34,393 bases of DNA from Halalkalirubrum salinum (lineage in GTDB: Archaea > Halobacteriota > Halobacteria > Halobacteriales > Haloferacaceae), in assembly GCF_005543295.1 (NCBI RefSeq), contig NZ_SRSG01000021.1, positions 1 to 34,393 of the forward strand. Direction: 5' to 3'. A program made the translations under genes and the position numbers. Each line of letters begins with the position of its first letter. Position 1 is the stretch's first letter. The notes beneath the pieces were generated by a model. That model saw only the letters and a list, made by a program, of their open reading frames with translations, searched no databases and was not told where the DNA came from. Positions 1 through 8,354 of this stretch are shown here, in pieces.

Positions 1-1
1 C

Positions 2-71
2 CCACGGGTCAGGTGTTGAGCAAATCAAAGATTTGCGAAAGCCGAAAACGGACGTTTTCGGAAACCCGTGG
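2..71. repeat. Three-way-junction inverted repeat
   Basis: An outer 8-bp stem (CCACGGGT at 2-9, ACCCGTGG at 64-71) encloses two perfect inner hairpins. The first is GCAAATC-AAA-GATTTGC (20-36). The second is CCGAAAACG-GA-CGTTTTCGG (42-61). All three stems are perfect. No gene covers the stretch, and nothing recognisable lies between it and the first coding region at 225 apart from a TATA-like tttaag near 195-200. It could be the end of a mobile element, a folded 3' end of an upstream transcript, or a dispersed palindromic repeat. Confidence 0.6.
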
Positions 72-224
72 TACTCTGCCTCGAAACCGTATAGATAGAG
101 ATTATGAGATGGGACAAAACGATCGCACCGTCCGGGGTGCTCGGGGAAATTGATCGTCGGCTGGAGATATCAGCTTCGACAACCGGCCCGAGTCATTTAA
201 GTCACTACTGCGAAATGCACATCC

Positions 225-2273
225 ATGAGCCAGGGGTCAGATACCGAAGAGTCACTGACAGTCTCGAACGACGGTGTCACCGTTGAAAAAACGGTAACCG
301 CAACAGAATTTCCGGTCCCGGCGGTCGTGTTTACCCTCCAGTCGAACGCGTCGACGAGCGTTCACGTTCGACTGACGGATCGGATCCCAGAATCCTTCCC
401 GATGGAGCGGGTTGGGTTCCACCCGGAGTTCGAAAGCGATCGCTGGACCGCGTACAAAGATCACCGTGTCGAGTTCGAACGAGACCTCGATCCCGGCGAA
501 TCTGTCAAAACAGTGTATGGCATCCGGGCAGACGACGGCGATGATCTGACGACGTTCTTGACTGAACCCGAAATCAAAGAGGTCGCCGCTCGCGAAACAC
601 AGGAAGCCGCAGACATCGAAGGCGTGCTCGGACCGGATAACAGCCAATTGATCCGCGATGTCTTGTCGGGAGAACGGTCCTCACTCCCCGGTATCGATGA
701 AGATGTGGATGACCCCATTGTGGGTTCTGAAGCTGACGATCCACTTTCTACGACAGAGGATCCACTCTCGGAGGATGAAGACTCATACGCAGAGGAAGCG
801 CTCGAAGGCGACCAGGAAGAGGAACCTGAACAGCGTGTAGATCCCACCGGCGATGACGAATCTGATCTGGGGGAGGTAGATGGGCTGTTAGATGATGATG
901 GCGAGGAACCGTTGAACGCACACCATGGCGAGAGCGATCCGTTAGCCGAACACGGAGAGGTTGACGCAATCGCTGGTGAATCCGACACAACACCAGACGG
1001 TGATGAACCCGACGCAGTGTCAGGAGATGGTGCACCTGGCGAGCCAGTAGAGCAGGAGGACGAAATTACCGAGACCACCGCTGACGAACTTGATGGTGAG
1101 GCGACAGCCGTCAGTACTGCTGGATCAGCTGGGGAGATGGCTGAAACTGATGAGGATACGGCTGAAACTGATGAGGATACGGCTGAATCTGATGAGGAGT
1201 CAGATGACATTCCGATACAACCCGCCGCCGACGTGAAAACAGAAAATACACACACACCCGAGGACGGTTCGTCGCTAGTCGCTGTGCAGGGCGGTATCGC
1301 CGCAGTACTCGCCGCAGAGATCAGAAACGACAATGTCTCCGAGGAGGACATGGCGCTGCTTAAAAAAGAACTCGGAACTGACGTCCCCCGAAGCGTCGAG
1401 GTTCGTCTCAGCCGGCTCCAATCACAGGTCGAGACGTTTGCAGCCTACAGCGAGGCACTCGAGTCATTCATCGACGAAAATGGGACTGCCGACGAGTTAT
1501 TGGCTCAGGTCGACAACGGTCTCGATGCGCTCGAAGAGACAGTCGACGATCTTACGATCGACGTTTCCGATGCCGCAGACGAACGCGAGGCACTGTCAGG
1601 GGACATTAGATCGGTGAAAACGACTGCCGAGTCGACGGCCGATCGGGTCGACACTCTCGAAGCCGATCTCACCGACACAACAGCGCAAATCAACGGTGTT
1701 GACGACGACCTTGGATCGCTGATCGAAGACGTCGACACGCTTGATTCGTCGGTCAAGACGCTGGGCGATGATCTCGAGGACGCCTTCGACGAAATCGGCA
1801 CCGTGGCAGAGGACGTCGAGACCGTCGAATCCACGATCGACGCGACAGCTGAGGCGATCGACGACGTTGAGACCGAATTGACCGAGACAGCAACGACTGC
1901 TGGCGAAGCCGCAGCTACCGCCGATCGAGTCGAACGTGCCGTTGGCGAAGTCGAATCGACCGTCGAATCGATCGAAGCAGATGTTGGCGGGCTCCACGAG
2001 GCAGTCAACAGTGTCGAATCAGATGTTACCGCGCTGGAGGAGGAGCTTTCAGCAGTTGCCGAGTCGCTCCGATCGGAGCTCTCGGATGCGACAGCGGCGC
2101 TCGAACAGATCGACGAGAAAGCAGATCACTCGACGGTTCGCTCGTTGCAGCGACGGATCGACGACCTCGAAGACGACGTCGAGACCGTCGAAGAATTCCG
2201 TGAGCGGCTCAGCGGCGTATTCATGGGTAACGGACCATCAATGGACGACACCGCTGAGGACACAGAACAGTAG
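225..2273 (+). CDS. Acidic coiled-coil protein, function unknown
   Basis: A 682-aa protein I do not recognise by function. Residues 1-130 look like a compact beta-rich domain (short hydrophobic strands around VFTLQS and HVRLTDR). Residues 150-330 are an extremely acidic linker rich in Asp, Glu, Ser and Thr, with a sevenfold-residue tandem repeat near 305-326. Residues 350-390 are a short hydrophobic-helical stretch. Residues 390-660 form a long coiled coil with regular V/L-D-x-L-E heptads, resembling SMC-type or tethering coiled coils. There is no signal peptide and no ATPase motif. The ATG at 225 lies about 27 bases after a TATA-like tttaag, which fits a leaderless mRNA. A structural or chromosome-associated role is conceivable but is inference only. 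Confidence 0.85.
   Translation: MSQGSDTEESLTVSNDGVTVEKTVTATEFPVPAVVFTLQSNASTSVHVRLTDRIPESFPMERVGFHPEFESDRWTAYKDHRVEFERDLDPGESVKTVYGIRADDGDDLTTFLTEPEIKEVAARETQEAADIEGVLGPDNSQLIRDVLSGERSSLPGIDEDVDDPIVGSEADDPLSTTEDPLSEDEDSYAEEALEGDQEEEPEQRVDPTGDDESDLGEVDGLLDDDGEEPLNAHHGESDPLAEHGEVDAIAGESDTTPDGDEPDAVSGDGAPGEPVEQEDEITETTADELDGEATAVSTAGSAGEMAETDEDTAETDEDTAESDEESDDIPIQPAADVKTENTHTPEDGSSLVAVQGGIAAVLAAEIRNDNVSEEDMALLKKELGTDVPRSVEVRLSRLQSQVETFAAYSEALESFIDENGTADELLAQVDNGLDALEETVDDLTIDVSDAADEREALSGDIRSVKTTAESTADRVDTLEADLTDTTAQINGVDDDLGSLIEDVDTLDSSVKTLGDDLEDAFDEIGTVAEDVETVESTIDATAEAIDDVETELTETATTAGEAAATADRVERAVGEVESTVESIEADVGGLHEAVNSVESDVTALEEELSAVAESLRSELSDATAALEQIDEKADHSTVRSLQRRIDDLEDDVETVEEFRERLSGVFMGNGPSMDDTAEDTEQ
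1140..1202 (+). repeat. In-frame 21-base tandem repeat, three units
   Basis: Two identical 21-base units (1140-1160 and 1161-1181) are followed by a diverged third (1182-1202). They encode A-E-T-D-E-D-T-type heptads in the acidic linker of the coiled-coil protein. The near identity at DNA level suggests recent slippage expansion. Confidence 0.9.
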
Positions 2274-2321
2274 CGACACGAAACGGAATCGGTTTACTCG
2301 TGTGGGCAGTCATTCGAGCTA

Positions 2322-3227
2322 ATGAGTCGAACGGTTGCGATCGCGGTGCCCAGAAAGGGCCGACCTCTCGAGGCTGTGCTCGAACGGATCGCGATCGTCA
2401 CAGGCCACGAGTCACTTGCGGACGAGATTATTTCGACGCTACAGTACGAGAAGGCGCTGACGAAAGGTCACCAATCCACCAATCGTGGGCCATATGATCG
2501 GCTCACAGCCTACAGCGATCCCACAGAGCCAAGCGCCCCAGAGTATACGTTGTTGCGCGACGACCGAGACGGGTATCCCCGACGGATCGTCTTCGACAGC
2601 GTGACCCTCACAGTCAAAGGGATCGACGTTCGACTGGTCGGTCGAGAAGAACCGTTCCGCGCGCTCAGAACCCACGAGTTTGCACTCGGATTCGACAGCG
2701 CAGACCTCGTGTTAGAAGAGGTCGTGACGCTTCGTGAGGAAGGAGTTGCAACGCTCGCAGACGTCAATGCGCGTATCAACCCGCGCGACACCGATGTCCG
2801 GGTCGTCGCAGGCCTCGGCGATACGGTGTATCACGCATTGATGGCGAGACCAGAACTACTGGGCCCTGGTGAGACGCTCGATCGATCGTTCGTCGCCGAC
2901 TACGAAGGGCCGCTTTGTATCTCGCCGCGGTACGAACGGCTCGTCTCAGCGATCCTCGGAACTCGTGCAACTGACGGGACATCATTCGTCTACCCCACTG
3001 ATGAGGCCGAAGAGGAGCGCGCAATCGCCGAAACCGGGCTCGGGGTGTATCTGACGATGACGGGAGCAACTGCCCGTGAATACGGACTTATTCTCGGAGA
3101 AACGCTGTTTCCCAGTGAAACCGTGCTGATGGAAAACGCGGCTGAGACAGACGCGAGCACCGAAACAGTTCGGCAGGCACTCATCGAACCGCCGCTGGAC
3201 ACAGAGCTACGCATCGAGCACGTGTAG
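2322..3227 (+). CDS. HisG-like protein (ATP phosphoribosyltransferase fold), probably not HisG
   Basis: A 301-aa protein that begins with VAIAVPRKGRPLE, closely resembling the IAVPNKGRL start of short-form ATP phosphoribosyltransferase (HisG). Around residues 85-140 it carries the pattern GIDVRLVGREEPFRAL followed by GFDSADLVLEEVV. This matches the HisG layout in which a strand and arginine-rich turn precede the 'aDlGi-g-D' segment. The C-terminal third does not look like the HisG phosphate loop, so a substrate-binding or diverged paralogue is more likely than the histidine enzyme. The start lies 48 bases after the coiled-coil gene, which suggests co-transcription. Family assignment is by eye and moderate. 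Confidence 0.6.
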   Translation: MSRTVAIAVPRKGRPLEAVLERIAIVTGHESLADEIISTLQYEKALTKGHQSTNRGPYDRLTAYSDPTEPSAPEYTLLRDDRDGYPRRIVFDSVTLTVKGIDVRLVGREEPFRALRTHEFALGFDSADLVLEEVVTLREEGVATLADVNARINPRDTDVRVVAGLGDTVYHALMARPELLGPGETLDRSFVADYEGPLCISPRYERLVSAILGTRATDGTSFVYPTDEAEEERAIAETGLGVYLTMTGATAREYGLILGETLFPSETVLMENAAETDASTETVRQALIEPPLDTELRIEHV

Positions 3228-3230
3228 ATA

Positions 3231-3248
3231 TTTTTGGCACGCCTAAAA
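3231..3248. promoter_or_regulatory. Operator-like palindrome, TTTTTGG-N4-CCTAAAA
   Basis: An 18-base imperfect palindrome with one mismatched pair, between the HisG-like gene and the gene at 3287. It shares arms and a 4-base spacer with the sites at 3269-3282 and 4113-4126. TTAGG/CCTAA arms resemble DtxR-family (SirR/Idr-type) metalloregulator half-sites. That attribution is inference. Confidence 0.5.
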
Positions 3249-3268
3249 TTCGAAACACCTTTGTAGAA

Positions 3269-3282
3269 TTAGGCTAGCCGAA
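3269..3282. promoter_or_regulatory. Operator-like palindrome TTAGG-CTAG-CCGAA
   Basis: A 14-base palindrome with one mismatched pair that ends four bases before the ATG at 3287. In a leaderless gene this is on top of the expected transcription start, where a repressor would block initiation. It has the same architecture as the sites at 3231-3248 and 4113-4126. Confidence 0.55.
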
Positions 3283-3286
3283 ATAT

Positions 3287-4096
3287 ATGGAACACCCGCT
3301 GGTCGCGATCGAGCAGCCTATTCAGCGAGCGAGAGAGCGGGCCGAACGTGAGCAGACAGCAGTGAACGCGAAGGCCAAAGCGATCGGCCAGTTTCGATCT
3401 CGCGTCGAGGCGATCACTCCGACATCGTCGTCCGCAGGGACCGCCCAGGCAATGGCAGGGGCTACCTCGCTGCACACGAGCGCATCTCACGGCAATCACT
3501 CCAGGGGATGCACGGCAGTTCGGGAAGCGTTTGCCGAAACGGTGGCTCCACAGAGTACCGCGGACATCGACAAGTCTGAGCCACTGATCCTCACGATCCG
3601 CGAAGAGCTCGGTGAAGCGGTGGCGTTGGCGCTGTCAGAGCGGACAGACACCCAATTTACGCCACCAATAAAACGAGCCGTGCTGACGGAAACACAGGGG
3701 CTTCGTACCGAGACGCGGGTACTACAACGCGCGATCGAAACTGAGCGCGAGTCGCTCGATCACGCGCAGACCGAAGTAGCGCTGATACTGTCACAGATCG
3801 CTGAGGCGAACAATCGATCGCTGCTGGGGTGTACATTTTCTGAGCTTAGATCGCTCCACGAGGAACTTTCCGAACTTGAGGATCAGTGTGAAGCGATCGC
3901 AGCCAACAGACAGTCGACGATACAGACGACAACGAGCCACAACGCCGCCGCAGGGCTGACACATCAAGCGGTACTTGGATACCTATATGGCAGTTCCGAC
4001 ACCCAGTACCCCGTGTTGACAACAGTATGCCGAGTAGTGTCGATCTGCAGGGAGTCCAAACGAGCCGTCAGGGATCACCTCTGTCGACGGATCTGA
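3287..4096 (+). CDS. DUF7260-like haloarchaeal protein
   Basis: A 269-aa soluble, helix-rich protein. The N-terminal 30 residues are a charged helix (ARERAEREQ), followed by a Ser/Thr/Ala/Gly-rich linker (45-80). Residues 90-125 hold a short segment (TIREELGEAVALALSE), and residues 130-215 form a coiled coil with Glu/Gln/Leu heptads ending near LHEELSELEDQCEAIA. The C-terminus contains several cysteines (near 244, 250 and 265). The N-terminal helix, linker and coiled-coil plan recalls the haloarchaeal DUF7260 proteins, whose function is unknown. Two operator-like palindromes precede it, so metal-responsive control with its neighbours is plausible. Confidence 0.75.
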   Translation: MEHPLVAIEQPIQRARERAEREQTAVNAKAKAIGQFRSRVEAITPTSSSAGTAQAMAGATSLHTSASHGNHSRGCTAVREAFAETVAPQSTADIDKSEPLILTIREELGEAVALALSERTDTQFTPPIKRAVLTETQGLRTETRVLQRAIETERESLDHAQTEVALILSQIAEANNRSLLGCTFSELRSLHEELSELEDQCEAIAANRQSTIQTTTSHNAAAGLTHQAVLGYLYGSSDTQYPVLTTVCRVVSICRESKRAVRDHLCRRI

Positions 4097-4103
4097 ACCG
4101 CGG

Positions 4104-4126
4104 TATTTATTTTTAGGGCCGCCTAA
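4104..4126 (+). promoter_or_regulatory. TATA box with overlapping TTAGG-GCCG-CCTAA operator
   Basis: A tatttat TATA element (4104-4110) lies 26-32 bases before the ATG at 4136. The palindrome TTAGG-N4-CCTAA (4113-4126) follows at once, between TATA and start. It is the best copy of the motif also seen at 3231 and 3269, and the arms are perfect. Confidence 0.6.
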
Positions 4127-4135
4127 GTCAAGGGT

Positions 4136-4450
4136 ATGGAGGACGCACCATCCACAGAGCCCGAGACGACAGACGAAAAGACAGATCGAGCAGTTATCCG
4201 AGCAGGTCGGGATTTCGAGACAGAGTACCGTCTCAGCGCTGAAGCGGTCGGGGAGTTCCTGATCAAGCTTGGAACACAGCTCAAAGACGACTCAGAGCTG
4301 ACGATCGTCGACGAAGGGTGGGAGCTGCCGTTCGCCTTCGGCGAACCGATCGAGGTCGAGATCGACTACGAAGGTGTCGGCGAAGAAGAACTAGAAATTG
4401 AGATCGAAGTTCCGGGAGCCACTGACGAGCGCGCGCCCGACGTCGTCTAA
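4136..4450 (+). CDS. Amphi-Trp domain protein
   Basis: A 104-aa, highly acidic protein. After a disordered acidic N-terminus (1-25) comes the amphi-Trp layout. An amphipathic helix (LSAEAVGEFLIKLGTQLKD, about 35-53) is followed by alternating hydrophobic/charged strands (ELTIVDEGWELPF, IEVEIDY, ELEIEIEVPG). Amphi-Trp domains are small haloarchaeal and bacterial domains of unknown biochemical role. A second family member is encoded at 19527-19811. The promoter has a clear TATA box and an operator-like palindrome. The convergent neighbour is dpsA, which starts 563 bases away on the other strand. Confidence 0.8.
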   Translation: MEDAPSTEPETTDEKTDRAVIRAGRDFETEYRLSAEAVGEFLIKLGTQLKDDSELTIVDEGWELPFAFGEPIEVEIDYEGVGEEELEIEIEVPGATDERAPDVV

Positions 4451-4467
4451 CGGTTTATTCGCGGAGT

Positions 4468-5013
4468 TCAGTTCATCGCCGACTCGGTGACGAGCGTGTC
4501 GTCTTCGAGGTAGTGTGCGATGTGGTGGGCGTGTTCTTCGATCGTTTCGATCTGTTCTCGGAGTATCTGACCAGTCGCGTAGTCACCGAGATTCTCGGCG
4601 AGTTCGATGTGCTGGCGGTAGCTCTCGATGATGTCACCCATCATCTCAACGTCGTTTGCGAGCGACGTTCGGATGTCGTAGACATCTTCATCCTCGGCTT
4701 CGACAGTCGCGGCCTCTGAGAGTGCGTCCATGCTCGCGTGCGGAATGCCGCCCAGCGCCTGGGCCCGCTCAGCGAGTTCGTCTGCAGCCGCTTCGACGTC
4801 CTCGTAGACCTCTTGAAGGAACACGTGAATATCGTGGAACTCAGCACCCTCGACGTTCCAGTGGTGCTTGTGAAGCTGATGATACAGGACGTACGCGTCA
4901 GCGAGGTCGGCGTTTAGTGCGTCGATAATCTGCTCTGCCTTGTCGGTCTCGAGTCGGAGAGCATTCTCTTCGACTGAACCTTTCGCGCGACGTGCGGACT
5001 TTTGAGTACTCAT
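4468..5013 (-). CDS. dpsA: DpsA, DNA-protecting iron-storage ferritin
   Basis: A 181-aa Dps-family ferritin, the usual size for haloarchaeal DpsA. It forms a dodecameric shell that oxidises Fe(II), stores iron and limits Fenton damage. The inter-subunit ferroxidase residues are visible: His51 in HKHHWNVEG, and Asp78 and Glu82 in the following helix (VEAAADELAE). The four-helix pattern continues through SLANDVEMMGDIIESYRQHI and the His-rich C-terminus EEHAHHIAHYLEDD. On the minus strand a TATA-like actataag lies about 27 bases before the ATG, so the message is probably leaderless. CCTAA half-sites occur upstream (near 5018 and 5084), but a full copy of the nearby operator palindrome is not seen. 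Confidence 0.97.
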   Translation of the reverse strand: MSTQKSARRAKGSVEENALRLETDKAEQIIDALNADLADAYVLYHQLHKHHWNVEGAEFHDIHVFLQEVYEDVEAAADELAERAQALGGIPHASMDALSEAATVEAEDEDVYDIRTSLANDVEMMGDIIESYRQHIELAENLGDYATGQILREQIETIEEHAHHIAHYLEDDTLVTESAMN

Positions 5014-5145
5014 TGCATCCTAACATACGCACTCGACTAACTTATAGTTTCCACTCGAAAAACAATTTTTCACATAACCTAAAACAGACGTGGTGAGTCC
5101 GCTACCGGTGGATGCAGTGACTACCGCGTCAAACGGTGCGCACAG

Positions 5146-6423
5146 CTACCACGCATCGAGCGCATGCCGACCGTGATAGCGAACGAGAATCGCGAGGAAA
5201 GCGATCGCTCCGGTGATCGCGAACGCACCACCAACATAAAACACGGATCCCATACTCACCTCGACCATGAGCCAGCCGCCAAGCAACGGCCCGAGGACGC
5301 TACCGGGGCGCCAGACCAGTTCCCGAATACCGAACGAGGACGCGACGCCGCCCTCCTCAGTTCCCTCATCCGCGAACAGCGCCATACTCGCGGGTTCGCG
5401 GAACGAGTCGACAATCCCTAACAGCGCCGAAAACCCCACGAGCGGGAGGAACGCTGGCGGAAACGCACCGAGCAGCGGAAACGTGGTGGGCGCGCCTATA
5501 GCAGCCCCAATCGCGGGAGAGAACGGGATGAGTACAGCCACAAGTCCGTACGCGCCGCCGCCGGCGAAGACGAAGCGCGATCGGCCATACGTATCCGACA
5601 GTCGACCGGTGAATAACTGGCCGAGCATATTGGTGAACTTCTCAGCTGTAACTGTTACCGCAACCGCGAGAGAGGCGACGCCGAGTCCGCCTGCGGCGGC
5701 GGTTGTTCCGGCGTAAATCGGCACCCACGTCCGGACCATGGTAACTGACAATGCATACTGTGCGCGGAAACTGGTGATCGTCAGAATCTTTCGATTCACT
5801 GCAAGATCGGAGAACGGAAAGCCTCGCACCCGGGTTTTGTCCGCGGGAAGAAACGCACCGAGACCGATCGTCGCCACGAGTGTGACAAGTACGATGAGCA
5901 TAAAGATTGGCTCGAAGCCGAATCGATCGTACAGAAACCCCGCCGAAAGACTACCGACGATCGACGCGGCGAAGCTCGCGGCATTCGCCCGGCCGATGTG
6001 TTTTGCCCGCGATCGGTAGTCAGCGAGTTGTCCGACGAGCGACAGTGACATCAGCCCCGCACCAGTGACCGCAATGCCCTGGAGCGCTCGGGCAGCAATA
6101 AACGTCCCACTGGAGTTGACGAGCGGAAATACAAGGTATGCCACGACGGCCAACAGTAAGCTTCCGACGAGGACGGTCCGTTTGTCGAAACGATCGCCAA
6201 CCCACGCGATCGGGATCACTGCAGCAGTCTGTGCAAGCGTAAACCCAGTCGTGTACATCCCGATGATGAAGCCCGCGCTGATCGTAATTCCGAAAATCGT
6301 CGTCGCAGCGGGATCGAGGACGTTGATGTAGGTCGGCAACAGCGTGATCAGCGTGATGAACCCAAAGCCCTCGGCGAACCGAGTGAGATAGAGCGTCAAG
6401 AACTGTCGCCGATCGTCGTTCAC
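5146..6423 (-). CDS. MFS transporter
   Basis: A 425-aa membrane protein with about 12 hydrophobic helices, the usual size for the major facilitator superfamily. The loop between helices 2 and 3 carries the MFS signature as GDRFDKRTV (about residues 75-84), and a related GRLSDTYGRSRF occurs between helices 8 and 9, as expected for the internal repeat. The substrate cannot be told; drug or metabolite export is common for this group. The start is GTG at 6423, preceded about 25 bases upstream by a weak T-rich element. It is separated by 79 bases from the ABC permease gene upstream on the same strand, so it probably has its own promoter. Confidence 0.93.
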   Translation of the reverse strand: MNDDRRQFLTLYLTRFAEGFGFITLITLLPTYINVLDPAATTIFGITISAGFIIGMYTTGFTLAQTAAVIPIAWVGDRFDKRTVLVGSLLLAVVAYLVFPLVNSSGTFIAARALQGIAVTGAGLMSLSLVGQLADYRSRAKHIGRANAASFAASIVGSLSAGFLYDRFGFEPIFMLIVLVTLVATIGLGAFLPADKTRVRGFPFSDLAVNRKILTITSFRAQYALSVTMVRTWVPIYAGTTAAAGGLGVASLAVAVTVTAEKFTNMLGQLFTGRLSDTYGRSRFVFAGGGAYGLVAVLIPFSPAIGAAIGAPTTFPLLGAFPPAFLPLVGFSALLGIVDSFREPASMALFADEGTEEGGVASSFGIRELVWRPGSVLGPLLGGWLMVEVSMGSVFYVGGAFAITGAIAFLAILVRYHGRHALDAW

Positions 6424-6502
6424 ACCGGATCTCTGCGAAACGGTTCAAAAGGAGTTTCGATTCGTATGCCGCACAGATCAGTGCAGCAGCGTGCAGAGTG
6501 CT

Positions 6503-7342
6503 TCAGAGATCCGAACGAGAGAACGCAGTATAGCCGATCGCGAGCGGGATACAGAGCCACGCAAACAGAATGACGATGCCAACCGCGGGGTCGGCGTAGA
6601 ACGCGTCGACACCGCTGCCCGGAATCGGCTGTCCAGTCCCGCGGGCAACATCTGGAAGCAACGCTGTGAGTCCGCTCACGTACGCGTCACTCGGAGAGAG
6701 CTGTCCCAAAAGCGGATACCAATCCGGCTGACTCGTTGGAATCGAAAAGCCCGAAACGACAAATAACACCACGAACGGAACGACGTCCCAGAGGAACTCA
6801 AATAGCAGGAAGAATCCGATCGAGAGCGCCGCCGCTCGGGTCGTCGACCCCGTCAGCGCCGAGAGACCGACGATGATGCTGACATACGCAAGCGCAAACA
6901 CGAATGTCCACAGGAGAAAGACGATCGCCGGCTGCACGCTTCCGCGGCCAATCATGAGGATGCCCATCGCGAGCCCAATCCCAAGCCCAATGCTCAACGG
7001 GAGTGCCAACACCCCGGTCCGGCCGATAACCTTGCCCAACAGGACGTCCGATCGCGAGTGTGGTAGCGAGAGCAACAGCTTCATACTGCCAAGCTCAGCT
7101 TCGCCAGCGATCGACCGATAACAGAGCACGAGAGCCGTCACGGAAACAAAGGTCCCAACGATGCCGGCTAAAAAGAACACGAGGCCGCCGATCGTTCCCT
7201 CGCCCCCAGCCAGCAGTGGGACCTCAGCGTACGCGTAGGTGAGGCCGATCGCAAGAAGAATAAAAAATCCCGACAACGCCCAGATTGTTCGTGACTGGAC
7301 CGCGTCGTCGAAGTCTTTTCGAGCGACCGCTGCCCAACTCAT
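6503..7342 (-). CDS. ABC-2 type transporter permease
   Basis: A 279-aa integral membrane protein with about six hydrophobic segments, starting with the MSWAAVARKDFDDAVQSRTIWAL amphipathic entry helix typical of NosY/ABC-2 permeases. The segment LGSMKLLLSLPHSRSDVLLGK (about 80-100) is the characteristic cytosolic coupling region. It overlaps the ATPase gene by 4 bases (ATGA at 7339-7342), so the two are translated together as an export complex. The transported molecule is unknown; this subfamily includes copper/nitrous-oxide-reductase accessory and drug or lipid exporters. Confidence 0.92.
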   Translation of the reverse strand: MSWAAVARKDFDDAVQSRTIWALSGFFILLAIGLTYAYAEVPLLAGGEGTIGGLVFFLAGIVGTFVSVTALVLCYRSIAGEAELGSMKLLLSLPHSRSDVLLGKVIGRTGVLALPLSIGLGIGLAMGILMIGRGSVQPAIVFLLWTFVFALAYVSIIVGLSALTGSTTRAAALSIGFFLLFEFLWDVVPFVVLFVVSGFSIPTSQPDWYPLLGQLSPSDAYVSGLTALLPDVARGTGQPIPGSGVDAFYADPAVGIVILFAWLCIPLAIGYTAFSRSDL

Positions 7343-8295
7343 TCGGCCACCTCCGAGGCCGCAATATGGGCCTCTGGCTGGGAGGCCGCTTCCCCGTCGC
7401 CGGTGAACGCCGCAAACAACTCCTCGAGTGAGGACTCTTCGGTAGTGAAATCGACAATCGAGTACCCTGCCTCGTCAATCGCGCGAATTGCGTCGACCTT
7501 TGCCTCGCGCGTGACTGCAATCGAGACGACAGCCCCGTCACGGACGACAGAGGAAACGCCTGAGACCGCTCGGGCGGCATCGATCGCGCCGTCATCAGGT
7601 GATGCGAGCGTAACCTCCAACCGAGAGTCCGTTTTAAGTGCAGTTCTGAGCCCTCCGATCGTATTGACGGCGACAACCTGTCCATCGTTGAGGATTCCGA
7701 CACGATCGCAGACCGACTCGACCTGTTCGAGGATATGGCTCGAAAAGAAGATCGTCGCGCCGCGATCGGCCTCTTCGCGGATGATGTCACGCATTTCACG
7801 CGCGCCGTTTGGATCCAGCCCGGTCGAGGGTTCATCGAGAATGAGCAGTTCGGGCGCACCTGCCAGCGCCATCGCGAGCACGAGTCGCTGGGTCATCCCT
7901 TTCGAGTAATCGCCGGCGCGTCTGTCAGCGGCATCGGCAATGCCAACGCGTTCAAGAAGGTCAATCGGCCGTTCGTTACCATTCTTTGAGTTGACCGCGA
8001 ACGCAACGTGTTGCCGTCCCGTGAGGCGATCGTAGACGTGATAGCCGTCGGGCAAGACGCCAGTCTTCGATCGGACCGCAACGCTCTCGGCTTGTGCATC
8101 GTGACCGAGTACTGTCGCCGAACCGGTCGTCGGGCGAACGAAATCCAAGAGGATATCGATCGTTGTCGATTTTCCGGCCCCATTCGGCCCTAAAAAGCCG
8201 AATATCTCGCCGGACTCGACCGTGAGATCGACGTCCTGGAGGGCGGTGACCGATCCGAAGCGCTTCGTGACGCCGTCCAACTGTATGGCGGCCAT
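7339..8295 (-). CDS. ABC transporter ATP-binding protein
   Basis: A 318-aa ATPase. Walker A is GPNGAGKST (36-44), the signature is YSKGMTQ (130-136), Walker B is LILDEP (151-156), and the switch His lies in SSHILEQVE. The C-terminal 90 residues form the extra ferredoxin-like domain common in ABC-2 exporters. The start is the ATG at 8295: homology begins at MAAIQLDGVTKRFG, and a tttttata element lies about 25 bases upstream. A longer in-frame extension to 8424 runs through tRNA-like sequence and is rejected. It pairs with the permease through a 4-base overlap. Confidence 0.95.
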   Translation of the reverse strand: MAAIQLDGVTKRFGSVTALQDVDLTVESGEIFGFLGPNGAGKSTTIDILLDFVRPTTGSATVLGHDAQAESVAVRSKTGVLPDGYHVYDRLTGRQHVAFAVNSKNGNERPIDLLERVGIADAADRRAGDYSKGMTQRLVLAMALAGAPELLILDEPSTGLDPNGAREMRDIIREEADRGATIFFSSHILEQVESVCDRVGILNDGQVVAVNTIGGLRTALKTDSRLEVTLASPDDGAIDAARAVSGVSSVVRDGAVVSIAVTREAKVDAIRAIDEAGYSIVDFTTEESSLEELFAAFTGDGEAASQPEAHIAASEVAE

Positions 8296-8354
8296 AGAAG
8301 GAATCGAAGCGGCACTGTATAAAAAGCCACGACACGAGTTACACTCGTTTCGGG

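Noticed and set aside
1140-1202. Short direct repeats as a CRISPR array
   Set aside because: Units are contiguous, in frame and encode a protein repeat; no spacers. No CRISPR-like array was seen anywhere in the window.
461-1351. 296-codon minus-strand open frame rich in Ser
   Set aside because: It mirrors the acidic Asp/Glu linker of the plus-strand coiled-coil gene; Ser-rich antisense frames are a normal by-product of GA-rich codons.
5014-5090. Full TTAGG-N4-CCTAA operator at the dpsA promoter
   Set aside because: Only isolated CCTAA half-sites are present; the opposite arms do not match.
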